Assembly (NCBI GenBank): GCA_012932295.1
Contig: JAAONU010000018.1
Span: 5,078,206-5,142,205, forward strand
Origin: Cyclina sinensis
Lineage: Eukaryota; Mollusca; Bivalvia; Venerida; Veneridae
Reading direction: 5' to 3'
Length of the DNA: 64,000 nucleotides
The notes below the pieces were generated by a model. The model was given only the letters and a program-made list of their open reading frames with translations. It was not told the DNA's origin and made no database searches. Position 1 is the first letter of the stretch. The number at the start of each line of letters is the position of its first letter. The translations under genes were made by a program, and so were the position numbers. This document shows positions 21,703-34,500 of this stretch, piece by piece.

Positions 21703-24700
21703 GTATAGACTTGTCACTTACTTGCTTAACCATCATTAACAATAACAGTCATTGTTGCCAAATATTTAGTCTTTCGCACGTAAACACTATTATATTTTTA
21801 CAGAATTAAGAAAGATGATGACAGTCTCTGTCTGTATTTTGTTGAAATTTTCAACTTCAACTTCAACTTAATACTGCCAAAAGTCAATACTGACTATACT
21901 AGGCAGGCGCACGTCAGGAACATTTAAAATTATAAAAGTTAATAACAAAGAAAACAAGATTTAACTAAAGATCCTACTTAAACATTTATTTTAAGTACTT
22001 TAAAATCTATAAAACTTGTTTAGTCCACTGATAAAAGCTGGCACAGTTGGGGTAGCCTTAATCTCGGTCGGTAATTCGTTAATAATAATAATAAAAAAAC
22101 TTCAAGCTTACAACCATAATATTAGTGTCAAGTCTTTTATATTTTTGAGACAAGTGAATTTCAAAACACTTTAAAATTGAATTATGCTTTCAGACTATGA
22201 TCATGAAAACGGTGTGCCAGTTAGTACAGGAGATGACACAGGCAATGGGACAATGGATAGTGCCATGGCAGGTGATGTGTTCAGTACACCACAGAGTGAG
22301 GTCAGACAGACTAGATCTGCAACAAACCTACAGACAGTCTCAGGTACAGCAACAAAATTCATTTCAATAGCCAAGCTGAACAACAATCTGAGATGCTGTC
22401 AGAAATTTAATATCTTTAGTAATGACAAGCCTCACACTTCTGAATTTAATTTGCCTGTTCAGCTTAATAAGGTATTACGTTATGTGTGGTATGTAATGCA
22501 GTCAACTCTTTTTTTCGTGGTTTTGAAGACAGGTAGTTGATCTTTTATCTGGTAGATCATATATCAGAAAGATTATTGTGGGATTTAATTCATATTGGAC
22601 GAACCATATTTGCCCAAAAATCGCCATTACAGGCATAAAAATCTTACATGACTATGGCATTTTGTTGACAGTCTGAACAATTTAAGGGACATAAATTTGC
22701 TAAAAATAAGAACTCTGACTTGAAGTGATGGCTTATTTTGCCAATTTTGGATAATTCAAGAGCCATAACTGTAGCATGCTAGTGGGCTTTGATTTTTATT
22801 CAGCCTGGTAGAGACACCATTTATTCCTTCAATAATAGGGGCCAATATTCAGCCCCTTCACAATTCAAAATTGCACTTTTTTTCACAAAGAGGCAGAAAA
22901 ACTTCACAATTTCAAAAGAGATTTCACAAAATATCGGGGATTTCGAAATTCCGGTAAAACTTGATTTTCGCCAATTGCAAACACGTAAATACTAAATACT
23001 TTTAATCGAGTTAAATGATATTTGTGCAAGTTTACCGGGTTAGAGTACCGACTTGAAGCAGAATTTACACAGGTCAGAATTATAATCAAGCGTTCATCGC
23101 ACACCGTTTCCAGTTTCAATATGTCACAAAATGGCATCAATTGCACATCATTTTTTCACAATTTCATGACATATCGCGTTTTTTTTTTTTCACAAAATGA
23201 ACAGGCCCAGGCCCCTTCACAATTTTGACAAAAAATGCCCTGATGTACATGTATTACACACACAAAAATTATCAATATGTTTGATGAATATCGTATGACA
23301 ACTCTTCCACTTACAGAATAAACAAGGCTTATTGGGCCAATTTTGGATAATTCAAGTGCCATAACTCTAGAATACCTGGAGTGATTACTAGTTATTGAAC
23401 TTGGCCCACAAACATTCTCATCAAGTTTGGTGTGGATCTAAAGTGCCAGGAAGGATTCTGCTTTTGCCTTCCCAACAGGGCATATAAAAACCAAAATGAA
23501 TAAATCTCCTATTTGAGATTCACTCATGCTCCAGTCACTCTGTTTTGGAACTTCTGGTGAAAGTTTCTTTACTACATTGTTATTTCATCTTTTCTAGGAA
23601 ATGGTACTCCAAAGGCTGGCACCCCACAAAGAGTGGCACGTTCAAAGTCAACCGCAGGTCAGTGCACCCTAGAAATTTAAAAGTACAGATAGAATAGCCT
23701 TTTCAAGAATTTTATGGCTTATCTTAAATGGAATATTTAACTGTATTTTCCAAAACACAGGATGGTAAGATCTTGTTTTGGATAAAAAAAATGTTGGAGT
23801 TGAGGGAAAAACACAGGTTTTGAGTGTATTGCAACTCTTCAGCTCATAGAACAGACAAGGTTTATTGAGTCAGTTTGCATAATTCTAAACTCAAGAATGT
23901 CTGGAGGGATTTTACTAGTTTCTGAACATGGCCCACAAACATTCTTAGCAAGTTTGGTGAAAATTGGATGGAACTTTTGACTACTTTAATATTTTAATGA
24001 GTTCTTCTTCGAAAAATATTATCTGTAGTCTTTCTAAATATTTATACCATGCTTTTCAGCAGAGAGCTGAAGATTTAAATTGTTGAATATACAGAAGTAA
24101 AATGTATTGGTACTTAAAACCATAAATGCAGACACCAGCAAATTAATGTATTATACGTGAAAGTTTATTTTGATATGGGCTGGTGGCCGTTGTCAATAGA
24201 AGTTGTTGTTGTTGACTAAGAGAACAGACAAGGCTTATACTGCTAGCTTAAGGTAATTAAAGGGCCATAATTCTACATTGCCAGGAAGGATTCTGCTTAA
24301 AGACGCTCTCTGCCTGCCCAGTGAGTCTGTCAATAGGCATATAAAAGCTAAAATGAATAAATTTCCTACTGTTATATTCGCTCATGCTCCAGTCACTCTG
24401 TTTTGGAACTTGTGGTGAAAGTTTCTTTACTACATTGTTATTTTATCTTTTCTAGGAAATGGTACTCCGAAGGCTGGCACCCCACAAAGAGTGGCACGTT
24501 CAAAGTCAACCGCAGGTCAGTGCACACTACATATTCAAAAGTACAGATTCAAGAAGTTTATGGTTTATCTTAAATGGAATATTTAACTGTATTTTCCAAA
24601 ACACATGATGGTAAGACCTTGTTCGGGATAAAATAATGCCGAGTTTAAGGGGAAAATGCAGGCTTTGAGCGTGGTAAATGATAAGTCAGTTTCGTGTTTA

Positions 24701-25516
24701 AGGATTAATACTACAGTACTTGAAGGTCAATGAATGATTAAGGGAAACACATATATATCATGCAGTATGATTCTGATGTTCTCCCATTAATTGTTGTTAC
24801 AGTTTCCTGACATGACCAGATATGCTTTTTAGGAGAAGAACTTATATCAGCCTAGCTCTTGTTGTTACTTCTGCCATTTTGTAGTTTATTAACTTGCTTT
24901 AACACTGCAACAGACGCATCAGTTTTAATCAGGATTGTTTGCCTTAACATGCTTGTGAAAGTAATTCCCTTCTTGATCTGGCTGTAAATGAACCAGGTAC
25001 CAGTCATTTTACATTGTTTCTTTAGATGTTTAAAAGGCTTGTTTTCCTGATATTTAACATACTTACAGAAAAAAATACATTATTTATAGGTACACCACAG
25101 AGAGTGCTGCGGTCCAAAACACCAACAGGTAGGAATTTTTCTGGTATCTTGACAAAGGCTGCTTTAACTGTATCAAGATAGTTGAAATGACTGGCATATT
25201 CTTGCTATCACAATTACTACATGTCATTGTCATGTTGGGGCTCTCGTTTGGCGGAATCTGGGGCCGAATATCATTAAAATAGTATTCCTCACCCCAGCTT
25301 CCAGTCCCAGTTCCAAAAAATCCCCATTGACAATTCCAAAAAAATACCAGTTGAAAAGAAATAATGAGCATTTCTTTTCCAGATAGGGCTTAAGTCTTGC
25401 AAATCCTTAAAAAAAGAAAAATTAATATGCAAAACAAGGAATTTTATTAAGGCCAAAAAAAAAAAAAAATGTCTGGTTACTGTGACATGTTAAAAAAAAA
25501 AGGGTAGGTAGGTAGG

Positions 25517-25579
<63 letters not shown>

Positions 25580-28500
25580 TTGTAGCTAAATGTATTCACC
25601 CTGCACGTCTGACATATAATAATTGCTTGTGTGTGTGTATTAAACACAATACATTTATCGGCAAACACGGCTGAAATGCAGGCTAGTTCGTCCGCCATCT
25701 TTGTTTGTAGTGTAGACACTTGCGCCGCTTCCTTTCGTTCGTAATTTTCGTACCTTTGCTGCTTTTTTTTTTTTACAAAAATCGGGAAAAAAAGTTTAGG
25801 GTCGGCTGGAAAAAATAGGGTCGGTAGGGTCACCGTAACCAGACATTTTTTTTTTTGGCCTAATCTTCCATAAGTATCATGGAAGGTATAGTCTTAAGCA
25901 ACATAACATAGTTGCTGTCATGTCTGCTAGAATCTAGCTTATTAGTATACCTAGCAAGCAGCAGTAATTTTATGCATAGTTCAAGTGTTAGTCATTTCTG
26001 CTGTTTAACAATATTTAAAAGGTAATTTCCATCTTGACTTGCCTGTAAAGTAGTGACAGTGTTGCTTTCATTATTTGAAACTTTGTAAGCCAGTTTCTGG
26101 CATTGGTAATTAAAAAAACAAAATAATCGTATGATTATAACATTTTTAACAGGTATGCCACAGAGGGTACTGAGGTCAAAGTCACCAACAGGTATTATAT
26201 TGAACTTGTTAATCTTACATAATTATATTCATATAAATTAATGCTTAATTAGTTTTCCTACTTCTGATCTGTTTCATGGCTGTTTAAGACATACTGACCA
26301 GTCACTGTTTATTTTACTGTTAAACTGTACCGTAAATCTGGTTAATCTAAAACAGGTCAAATTACAGAAATAATGAAGGAAAGAAACGTAGGTTTGCTTG
26401 AGTAGTAAATTGATCTCTAGGCACCTTAACTTCTGTATTTACTATTAACAAAAGAGAAATGTAATAATATAGAAACTCTTTTTAGAAGGTAATTCAGATC
26501 CTGCAAAGGATAGTGTTAAACAAGATTCTGAAGAGAACAGAGATTCAGAGACACCTGTTGTCCACAGTGAGTGTTATTCTAACTTTGTAGGCTAAATTTG
26601 AAAATGATGGGTCGAATACTTGCAGCTGCTTACTTTACAATCTGTGATTTCACTAATTAACTGTCAACATAAGCCATTGTACTTTCCTGTGTGAGAATAT
26701 ATTGGTTTCCTACTGAAGCACTAGACCTATTATTTATCAGAACCTTTTAAATTAATGTCCTATGGAAAACTGTTGAAAGGTATGAAGAAAAATCAAGCAA
26801 ATAAGCAAATATATATTGCTGTTATCAGTGGTGTTATGAAAGCTTGAAGTACCTTAGACAAAGATTTGACAAAATCTTGTAGTTATATTTAAAGCAGATC
26901 TTTAAAGACTTACAAGAAGAAAAGTCTTTACTATTTATACTTTTTGAAAGACTTAAGACATAACACTTGCTCAAGGACCACAATTCACAATGTAATGCAC
27001 CATGGAATTGCCTGCCATATGTGTTGATGTTGTACTTGAATGCATATATTAAGAATTCTTTCATTACCAGATGATGAAAAGCTACAGACACCCAGTCCAA
27101 GGGTTACACGTTCAGGAAAAATCATCACGCCTAATACAATAGGTATGTATATTTCTCTGTGATGTCATTTATAATAATTTCTCATACTTGTGCCCTTATA
27201 TTTGTTAATGTCAGCCAACAAGATCAGTAGATTCAATTCAAACATTTTGTGTACACATAGATCAGGCTTTCTTTAATTTTGGTGGAATAAGGTCTTTGAC
27301 TGCAAACTTTAAAGGGGTTAAAGAAAAATACTGGTTTACACAACCATTGGTCTCAAAATAAACCAGAAAATTAAGTATTAGTGTTGGAAGAAATTTGTTG
27401 AACTTTTATTTTCATTTACAGAGAAACACTATGCTGCTTTACAGAAGAAAAAAACAACACCAAGTAATATATGTACAAACTTGGAGGAATGGAGAAAAAA
27501 GACAGCAGGAGCAAAAACTGTACATAATAAGTAAGTGATCTATGCTGCAGTTTGTTTCTTTCTAGATTTGTAACAACTTCATAAGTTTTGTGTTTTCTGC
27601 TTTCTCTTACTTAATAAGTTCTTTAATCTTTAAGTTCCCCATCCCGAAATAAAGAAAAAGCTTGCAATAATGTTTTCTTGTACACCTCAGATTAAGACAA
27701 TTTGCTGAAACTCTCAGGTTACAAGTCAGCAATTTATTTGGCTTTGTATGCATGATTTTTATTTTTGGTTTTGTTTTGCAGTAAAGAAACAACTAAAGAT
27801 GATGATAATTTGGCTAAAAAGCAACAAAAGGCACTTAGAAGGTATGTTTTAATTTACATGTCATATGTACCATTCAAGTAAAACATATATGCCCACCTGT
27901 GAAAGACATTTTCAGAAATTTATTTGACAGTAACACCCCTCCACACACACACACTTCCACACTCTTTATTTAAGACAGTTCTCACAGATTTTCTTTAATT
28001 TGCCTTTCTGGGGTAAGATATATCATGTATGTCTTTGTGTCTCTGGAGTGGCTCTAGTGCACATCTGTAAAATTCTGCAATAATGTGACATGTTTCTGGT
28101 GAAGCACAGAAAACAGGTGGTATCTGACATTTCCATGGATAAAAAACCTAATGATTTGCTGCAAGCACTACAGATGTATGTAGCGATATAAGAAGTGCAT
28201 ACCTTCAAAATTTCATACTCATTTATTCAATATTTAAACTTGTATATTGGTACATTGTAGACTTTTTTTCTGTTTCAAATTGTTTTTATACCTTGACTTT
28301 ATAGTTGTTTCACTGCACTAGAGTTAGACATTTTTTATGAACTTCAGGTCTGAGACTTTACCAAAGAGACAACGGCCGGTAGTACCTGAAAGAAGTCGCA
28401 CACCAACTAAAACACAAGCAAGTAGTCTGAAACGTAGCAGCTCATTCACAACCGTGAACCAACACAACCAGTCCAGTGATGCTGCGAGAGGTAGAAACCA

Positions 28501-31500
28501 CAAGCGAGGGCTGTCTGGTGAACGCTCCTCACATAGACTGAGATCAGGCAGCAATAGCTCTAACAAATCAGACTCAGAGAAAGTGGGTGTGACTATACCA
28601 ACCACACCAACACTTCTTAAGTAAGTGGATTTCTTATTTTTATTATCTATATTAAACTTATTTTAAAAAGCCTTATCGCTCAGGTTTAATTAGTAATTTG
28701 ATTTCTTGCATGTATTCTTTTGCCAGAGATTCAATTATTTTGAGATACAATAATAATCCACAAGCATTCGTTAGATTCTAAAGATTTTTATGAAAGAAGG
28801 CAGAAATTGAAACTTTTAGACATCTAAATCCGCTTCACACTTAAAGAGGGTGAAGAATTATCACACAATAATGATCACATCATAATTATACATGCTGCAG
28901 TACAGCTGTTTGGACAAGCACAAATGTTTGTTTACATGTTTCTTCTTTATACTTGTAGACGTAAACCAATTAAAATGCAGCCACAAGGTGCCTTGAAGAA
29001 TTCAGAACAACTAGAGATGGAGAAAATCTCCTACTTCAGACAGGAACTTGCCAAAAAGCGTAAACTTGCACAGGAGTCATGTAAGACAGCTCTCAATGGA
29101 AAGGTACCTACATTTGTGCCACAGACTAAGGAAATAACAAAACCAGAAGGTTTCAAGTTTGAAACAGACTCTAGAATAAAATCACATGGTATGGAGACAA
29201 GAAATGACAGTGATGTGAAAGATTTTGCCAGTACACTGAGGTCGGACAAAGGAAAGCAGGTTTGTCCTTACAGCTACAGTTATTGCTTGTGTATGGCTGA
29301 CATATAACTAGTATTCTGCCTGTCTGATTTTGTAAATATTATGAATTTGTATTTCAATCAGTCTTGTTCTGGAAGGCTTTAAATTGTCGTTTTGGTAGCC
29401 ATGTTTTCAGTGCCTGTTTAAGCTTAATAGTCCTGCTGAAAATGTGTGAAAGGGGGATACATAAACATAAGAGATATTAGAAAGCCTTTGACGTGAACAA
29501 TTTCAACAGAACTTAACAAATTCGATGCTCATAGAGAAATTGAAATGTACCATTAAGTGGGCTTACTATGCATGCGGCTTTTATATGCTTGAATTCTGCC
29601 CACAGACTGATATGTTATAGCATCTGTTTTGTAGCCAGCCACAGTATCAAAACACACTACCACTAAACCAGAGCCGTTCAAGCTGTCTGCACAGAGGAAA
29701 AGGCGGTTACCTGACCTCGATGAGAAACAAGCTGAGAAATATGAATCTATGGCAGAGAAACTGGCTCAGTTTACAAAAACACCAGACCGCTTCAGATCTA
29801 AATCTAAAGGTAAAGAGATTGCTAGGAGTATGTAACTTCTTATCAATATCAGAACTGGCATATCAAATCTCAAAATCACAGGATTACTTTATTTTATTAA
29901 AATATATAAAGAACCACTAAAATACCTTTTTTTTCATTCTAGTTACAAAAATGGTAAATCTTTTGCAAATAAGATCTTTATATATGTGTAAGTGTATTAT
30001 TAAAAATCTTTTCAACATCCGGAGACATACTGGATACTTCTTCATTTTGAAGGTTATTGTTGCAAAGCATTTTTGTGTGTACTAGAGTCGAGGTTTGTAT
30101 TATTCTCTTTTTATGCCCCCATTTAAAAGAAGAGGGGGTATATTGTTTTTCAGATATCAGTAGGTCGGTCTGTAGACCACATGGTTTCTGTTCAAACCAC
30201 AGGGTGGTTGCCACACTGTTTTTTGGGGTCAAAGGTCAACTTGAATTTGAAAACCATTTTCCACCCATAACTTGATTACCATTTGACCAAAAGTCTTCAA
30301 CCTTCATAGGATCGGTTGCCATTACTAAATAGAACACTATTGGTTTTTTTTAAGGTTAGTAGGTCAAGGTCACTGTCACCTTGAATTTGAAAACTGTTTC
30401 TATTCAGTAACTTGAGAAACATTTGACACAGAGATTGCAACCATGTCATTTTAACATCTCTTGTTTTGTAAGTTTTATTTAGAGACACTGATACCCTGAT
30501 CATAAATTGTTGAAGGTGTAGAAGTTAAGTGTTTCTGTAATATTCAGGTGGTCCTACAGAACAGAAACGTGGTAGGTCAAAATCTCCACAGGGTGTCACA
30601 GTGCCAAAGACACCACATGTTCGAGACTCGAACTCGCAGTCGACCTGTCACAGCACCAACCAGGGAAGATATGGAGCAGAAAGAAATTGAAGAAATGCAG
30701 AAGTATGTGGTTAATTTGTCATTAGGATTCAGGTTGTTTGAAATATCTTAAGGCATAAGAATTGAAAACTTGTCTATGGCATGACTTACTTGTTTTCTTA
30801 CCAGTCAGTTTAAATTACTCAAACTAAAAACTCAAACTATTTTATTGCGATAAAGGCCTCCAGCCTATACACATATTTACAATGCGAATACATATTACAT
30901 CAATGTATGTGTGACTACAAAGGTTTATATAAATCAACTTTGAATTACAGTGACAGTATCATTTTTCAAATATGCAATATAAACACATCTTTACTAACCA
31001 ATTAAAACTTACATATTATGTACCAAGAACTGTTTTTCTTATACAGTTTATATAAATCTGGATGATGAAATTTTGTTTTATTTTCAGTTGTCGTTTTGTC
31101 ATAGAACTTTCAGCATTTAAATATATCTACACATTATTAAAAAAAATAATGATATATATTATACCACGTAAAATACAACCGTTGCTGAAAATTGATTTTC
31201 GTGATTTTGTTGAATCTCCACTGCAATTCATGTTCAATACTAAATGAATAAAATGTTTGTATCTTAATTAAAGGAACCAATTTAAAGCACAGCCAGTAAA
31301 CCAGAAGATTTTCAAGAACCCAAGTATCAAGAAAGTACCTATCAGAGCCCCCACAGTGCCTGAAGAATTCCATCTGTCTGCAGGCATAAAAAAACATCAT
31401 GACAAGGAACAGCCTGAAGAACACTTTGAGTTTCATGCCCAACCTCTCAACAAGAAGATACTTGAGGGACCAGTGGTAAGATTTTGGGCAATTCCAGTAA

Positions 31501-34500
31501 TAAGTGTATGGGGGGGGAGGTGATCGGCACTTTTTTCAAAGACCCCCACCACCCATAAATATAAATCTATAGATTATTAGACCCACCACCCAGCTTTATT
31601 CATTTTCTTGAAACCCCATTGCCCACAATTATGAGTTTACAATATATCCACATACCCCGTCTTTATTTTTTTGTGAAAACCCCACTGGGCATATTAATAT
31701 TTTAAAGAAAGAAGGCTGCTTTAAATTAAAATAATGTCCAAAACTGACAGGTCCAAACACAGATATAGTCATGAAGACCATGGACTTCCATAGTACCATG
31801 TATGATTATTTTGTCTGATATATCGATAGAAAAAATGTATTATCTCTAAATTTTTCCTTCAAGATAAATGAAGCCAATGCATAATTTTTAATTTCTTGTT
31901 CACCCCATGATCTACAAACATTTCGGATGCTGTCCCCTCCCCCCATACACTTATTACTGGAATTGCCCTTATCAGTTTGGGATGAATATATGTTGTTTTG
32001 TTTCAGACCAAGTTGGAACCTGTAAATATAAAAAAAATTTAGATGACAGTTCTACATATACAAGCAAAAAATCGAATATATAACAACAGTACATCACATC
32101 TAGTAGGAATAACTTATCAAAGATTACTTGAGATTTCTCTGAAAATTGAGACTTGTTAATGTCACATCTGGAAATATTAACATCTTGAAGAAGGGCTAGA
32201 GTTTATTTCCTAAATTTGGAATATAGATGAAGCACCTGCATATATGACATCTCTTTTAGATGTAGAGTAGAAGGGTAGAACTTTATACATTTGACAGGTG
32301 AGATGTTTCATTACTCGTGTGTTTGTGGTTTCAGGGTGTAAAAGAACCTAAGAAACTGCCACCAACAGTTCCAGAATCCCCAGCATTTGCTTTGAAACAT
32401 AGAGCAAGAATCCCTGTGGTGGAGGAACCCAAGGTAAGGACCTGTGTTTCATACCATGTGATTTCTTCAGGTCAATTCAGCATTTTTATCAGACATCCTG
32501 ACTTTTTTTGTAAAGTTTCCAGGTAAAAAGGAAATGTTATAAATTAACTTTTCCTCTTAACACAATGTAAGATAGTAGTAAACACATTTGGCAATAACAA
32601 ACTCAAAAGTTGATAAAACAGGAACTGTTTACATTGTGTAAATTAGTGACATCATGTGATTTCAAATTTTGTCTCATGCACAAAGATATTTATAGAGAAA
32701 AAAAAGATAATTTATCCCATTCTACCTGACAGGAAGAGAAGCCCAATCTACGTGCACGGCCATCACCTCATTTCGGGATCCCTTTCCAGCCTCATTATGA
32801 ACATAAAGCCACTGAACCAGAACCTTTTGGTTTTGAAGAAAGGGAAAAGAGAAGGGCTGAAGAGAAAAAGAAGAAGATAGAGCAGGCTTTGGAAGAAGAG
32901 AGAAGGGTAGGTATTTAAACATGCTTATTGTGATTGTTGACATGTGGTAACAGATGAAAAAAATATACAAAACCAACTGTTCAAAAAGTTTAACCCAATG
33001 GTTGATAGATGGCATTGAGATGTAGTAATGAAATGAATGGGAAGATACTGCATTATATAACTTAAAGAAAAAGTGACTTGTTTGAAGGTACAGTATTTGT
33101 ATTCTAAATTACACTCTGTGTTTACTTTCACACCCATAACTGTTAAATTCCAGATAAAGATGAAAATTGTTGTTTTGTTACTTTTATCATGAATTCATTT
33201 TAAAAATGTGAGTAATGTAAGAATATGTTCCTCTAATTTTAAGCAAAGGGAGTTCCATGCTAATCCTATACCAGACTTGAAACCCCATCTACCCCCAAAA
33301 GTGAAGCGTCCCCTCACAGTAGCACAGCCTTTCAGCCTTGACACTGATAACAGAGGACTCAAGAAAGCAGAGGAATGGAGCAGGAAGGTATTTCTTTCAC
33401 AGAATATTTCAAAATTGTGTGTTCTCATACAAAAACTGTTTTACTTTTATGGTTGGCTTAGCAAAGGTCTCAGCTATAAGATTTCTTTATTCTTTTTTCA
33501 CCATTACTGGCCCCTCACAACTTCTGCAAAAGCTGTTTTATGAAAAGTATGTGCACTGTTGTTTCCAAATTACAAAAATATGCAGTGAAACTCAAGAAAC
33601 AAGACTTCCTTATCATCAGAAATAACTTCAATTATGTCTTCCATTGGAATACAAGGAAGGATTTGTCAGATCATCAGCAAATACTGCCTTGGTTATTACA
33701 CCATGTGTAATTTTTTCCTGCTATAATTTATATAATTTCAAATCATGAAGTATGCTGATTATCAGAAAATAACATAAAACACTTGTTTAATAAGACCTTC
33801 AGCTACAGACACAGGCAAGGTGTAAGATTATTGCCCTTTAAAAAGGTTTGCATCCTGGAAACATCATATTGTTTCAAGAAATTTTACCTATACGTCGGCC
33901 AGTTGTAATATTTCAAACAGGAAAGATATCATCAGGAAAAAAAGTTAACTTTTATCCTGCTGGCAGCATTTGTATTTGTCTTTATGACAAGTACAGCCTG
34001 ACCATGTTCTGCACTATTCGCCATTCAGTCAGTAAATTTTCAGTAACACCCCCGTAGAATTAATGAATCCATCCAAATTGAAAGATGGACAAGTCCATTT
34101 AAGATAGGCAAGGGGTAAACTATATATATCTTTGTTTCAGATACAAGATGAAATAGAACAGCAGAGAGAAAGGGCAAGATTCAAGGCCAAAAATGCTACC
34201 GTTCTTGAACATGACCCTTTTATACCACACAAGGAAAACAAATACACAACAGGTTTGTCTCTCTCAAGCAATGTGTCTTTAATCAGATCTTACGAACATG
34301 AAAGTCCATAACAGAAATATGCAGTGCATCTTAGAATACACAGCCCACAGCGGGATTTGAACCTTGTTCTCCTGCGTGACACACCAATATTCTAACAACT
34401 GAACCAAAGAATTGATTCCCTAACGCAGTTGTCAGAGGTTGTATTTTTACAATTATACGAAGGTGTGCACTAGACCATAACACATAGATTACCTAAGTGT

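Larger units (their letters stand above)
23452..24685 (+). repeat. Intragenic segmental duplication covering TPX2 exons 3 and 4
   Basis: Copy A about 23,452-23,830 and copy B about 24,283-24,685 share intron sequence on both sides of the 60-bp exon: CATGCTCCAGTCACTCTGTT before it, and CTTAAATGGAATATTTAACT after it. The offset at the exon is 858 bp. Intron identity is lower than exon identity. Confidence 0.9.

Noticed and set aside
25477..25833. 118-codon minus frame with polylysine
   Set aside because: Spans the poly-T tract and ends of a MITE; no independent support.
28324..28605. 93-codon minus frame
   Set aside because: Antisense of TPX2 exon 11.
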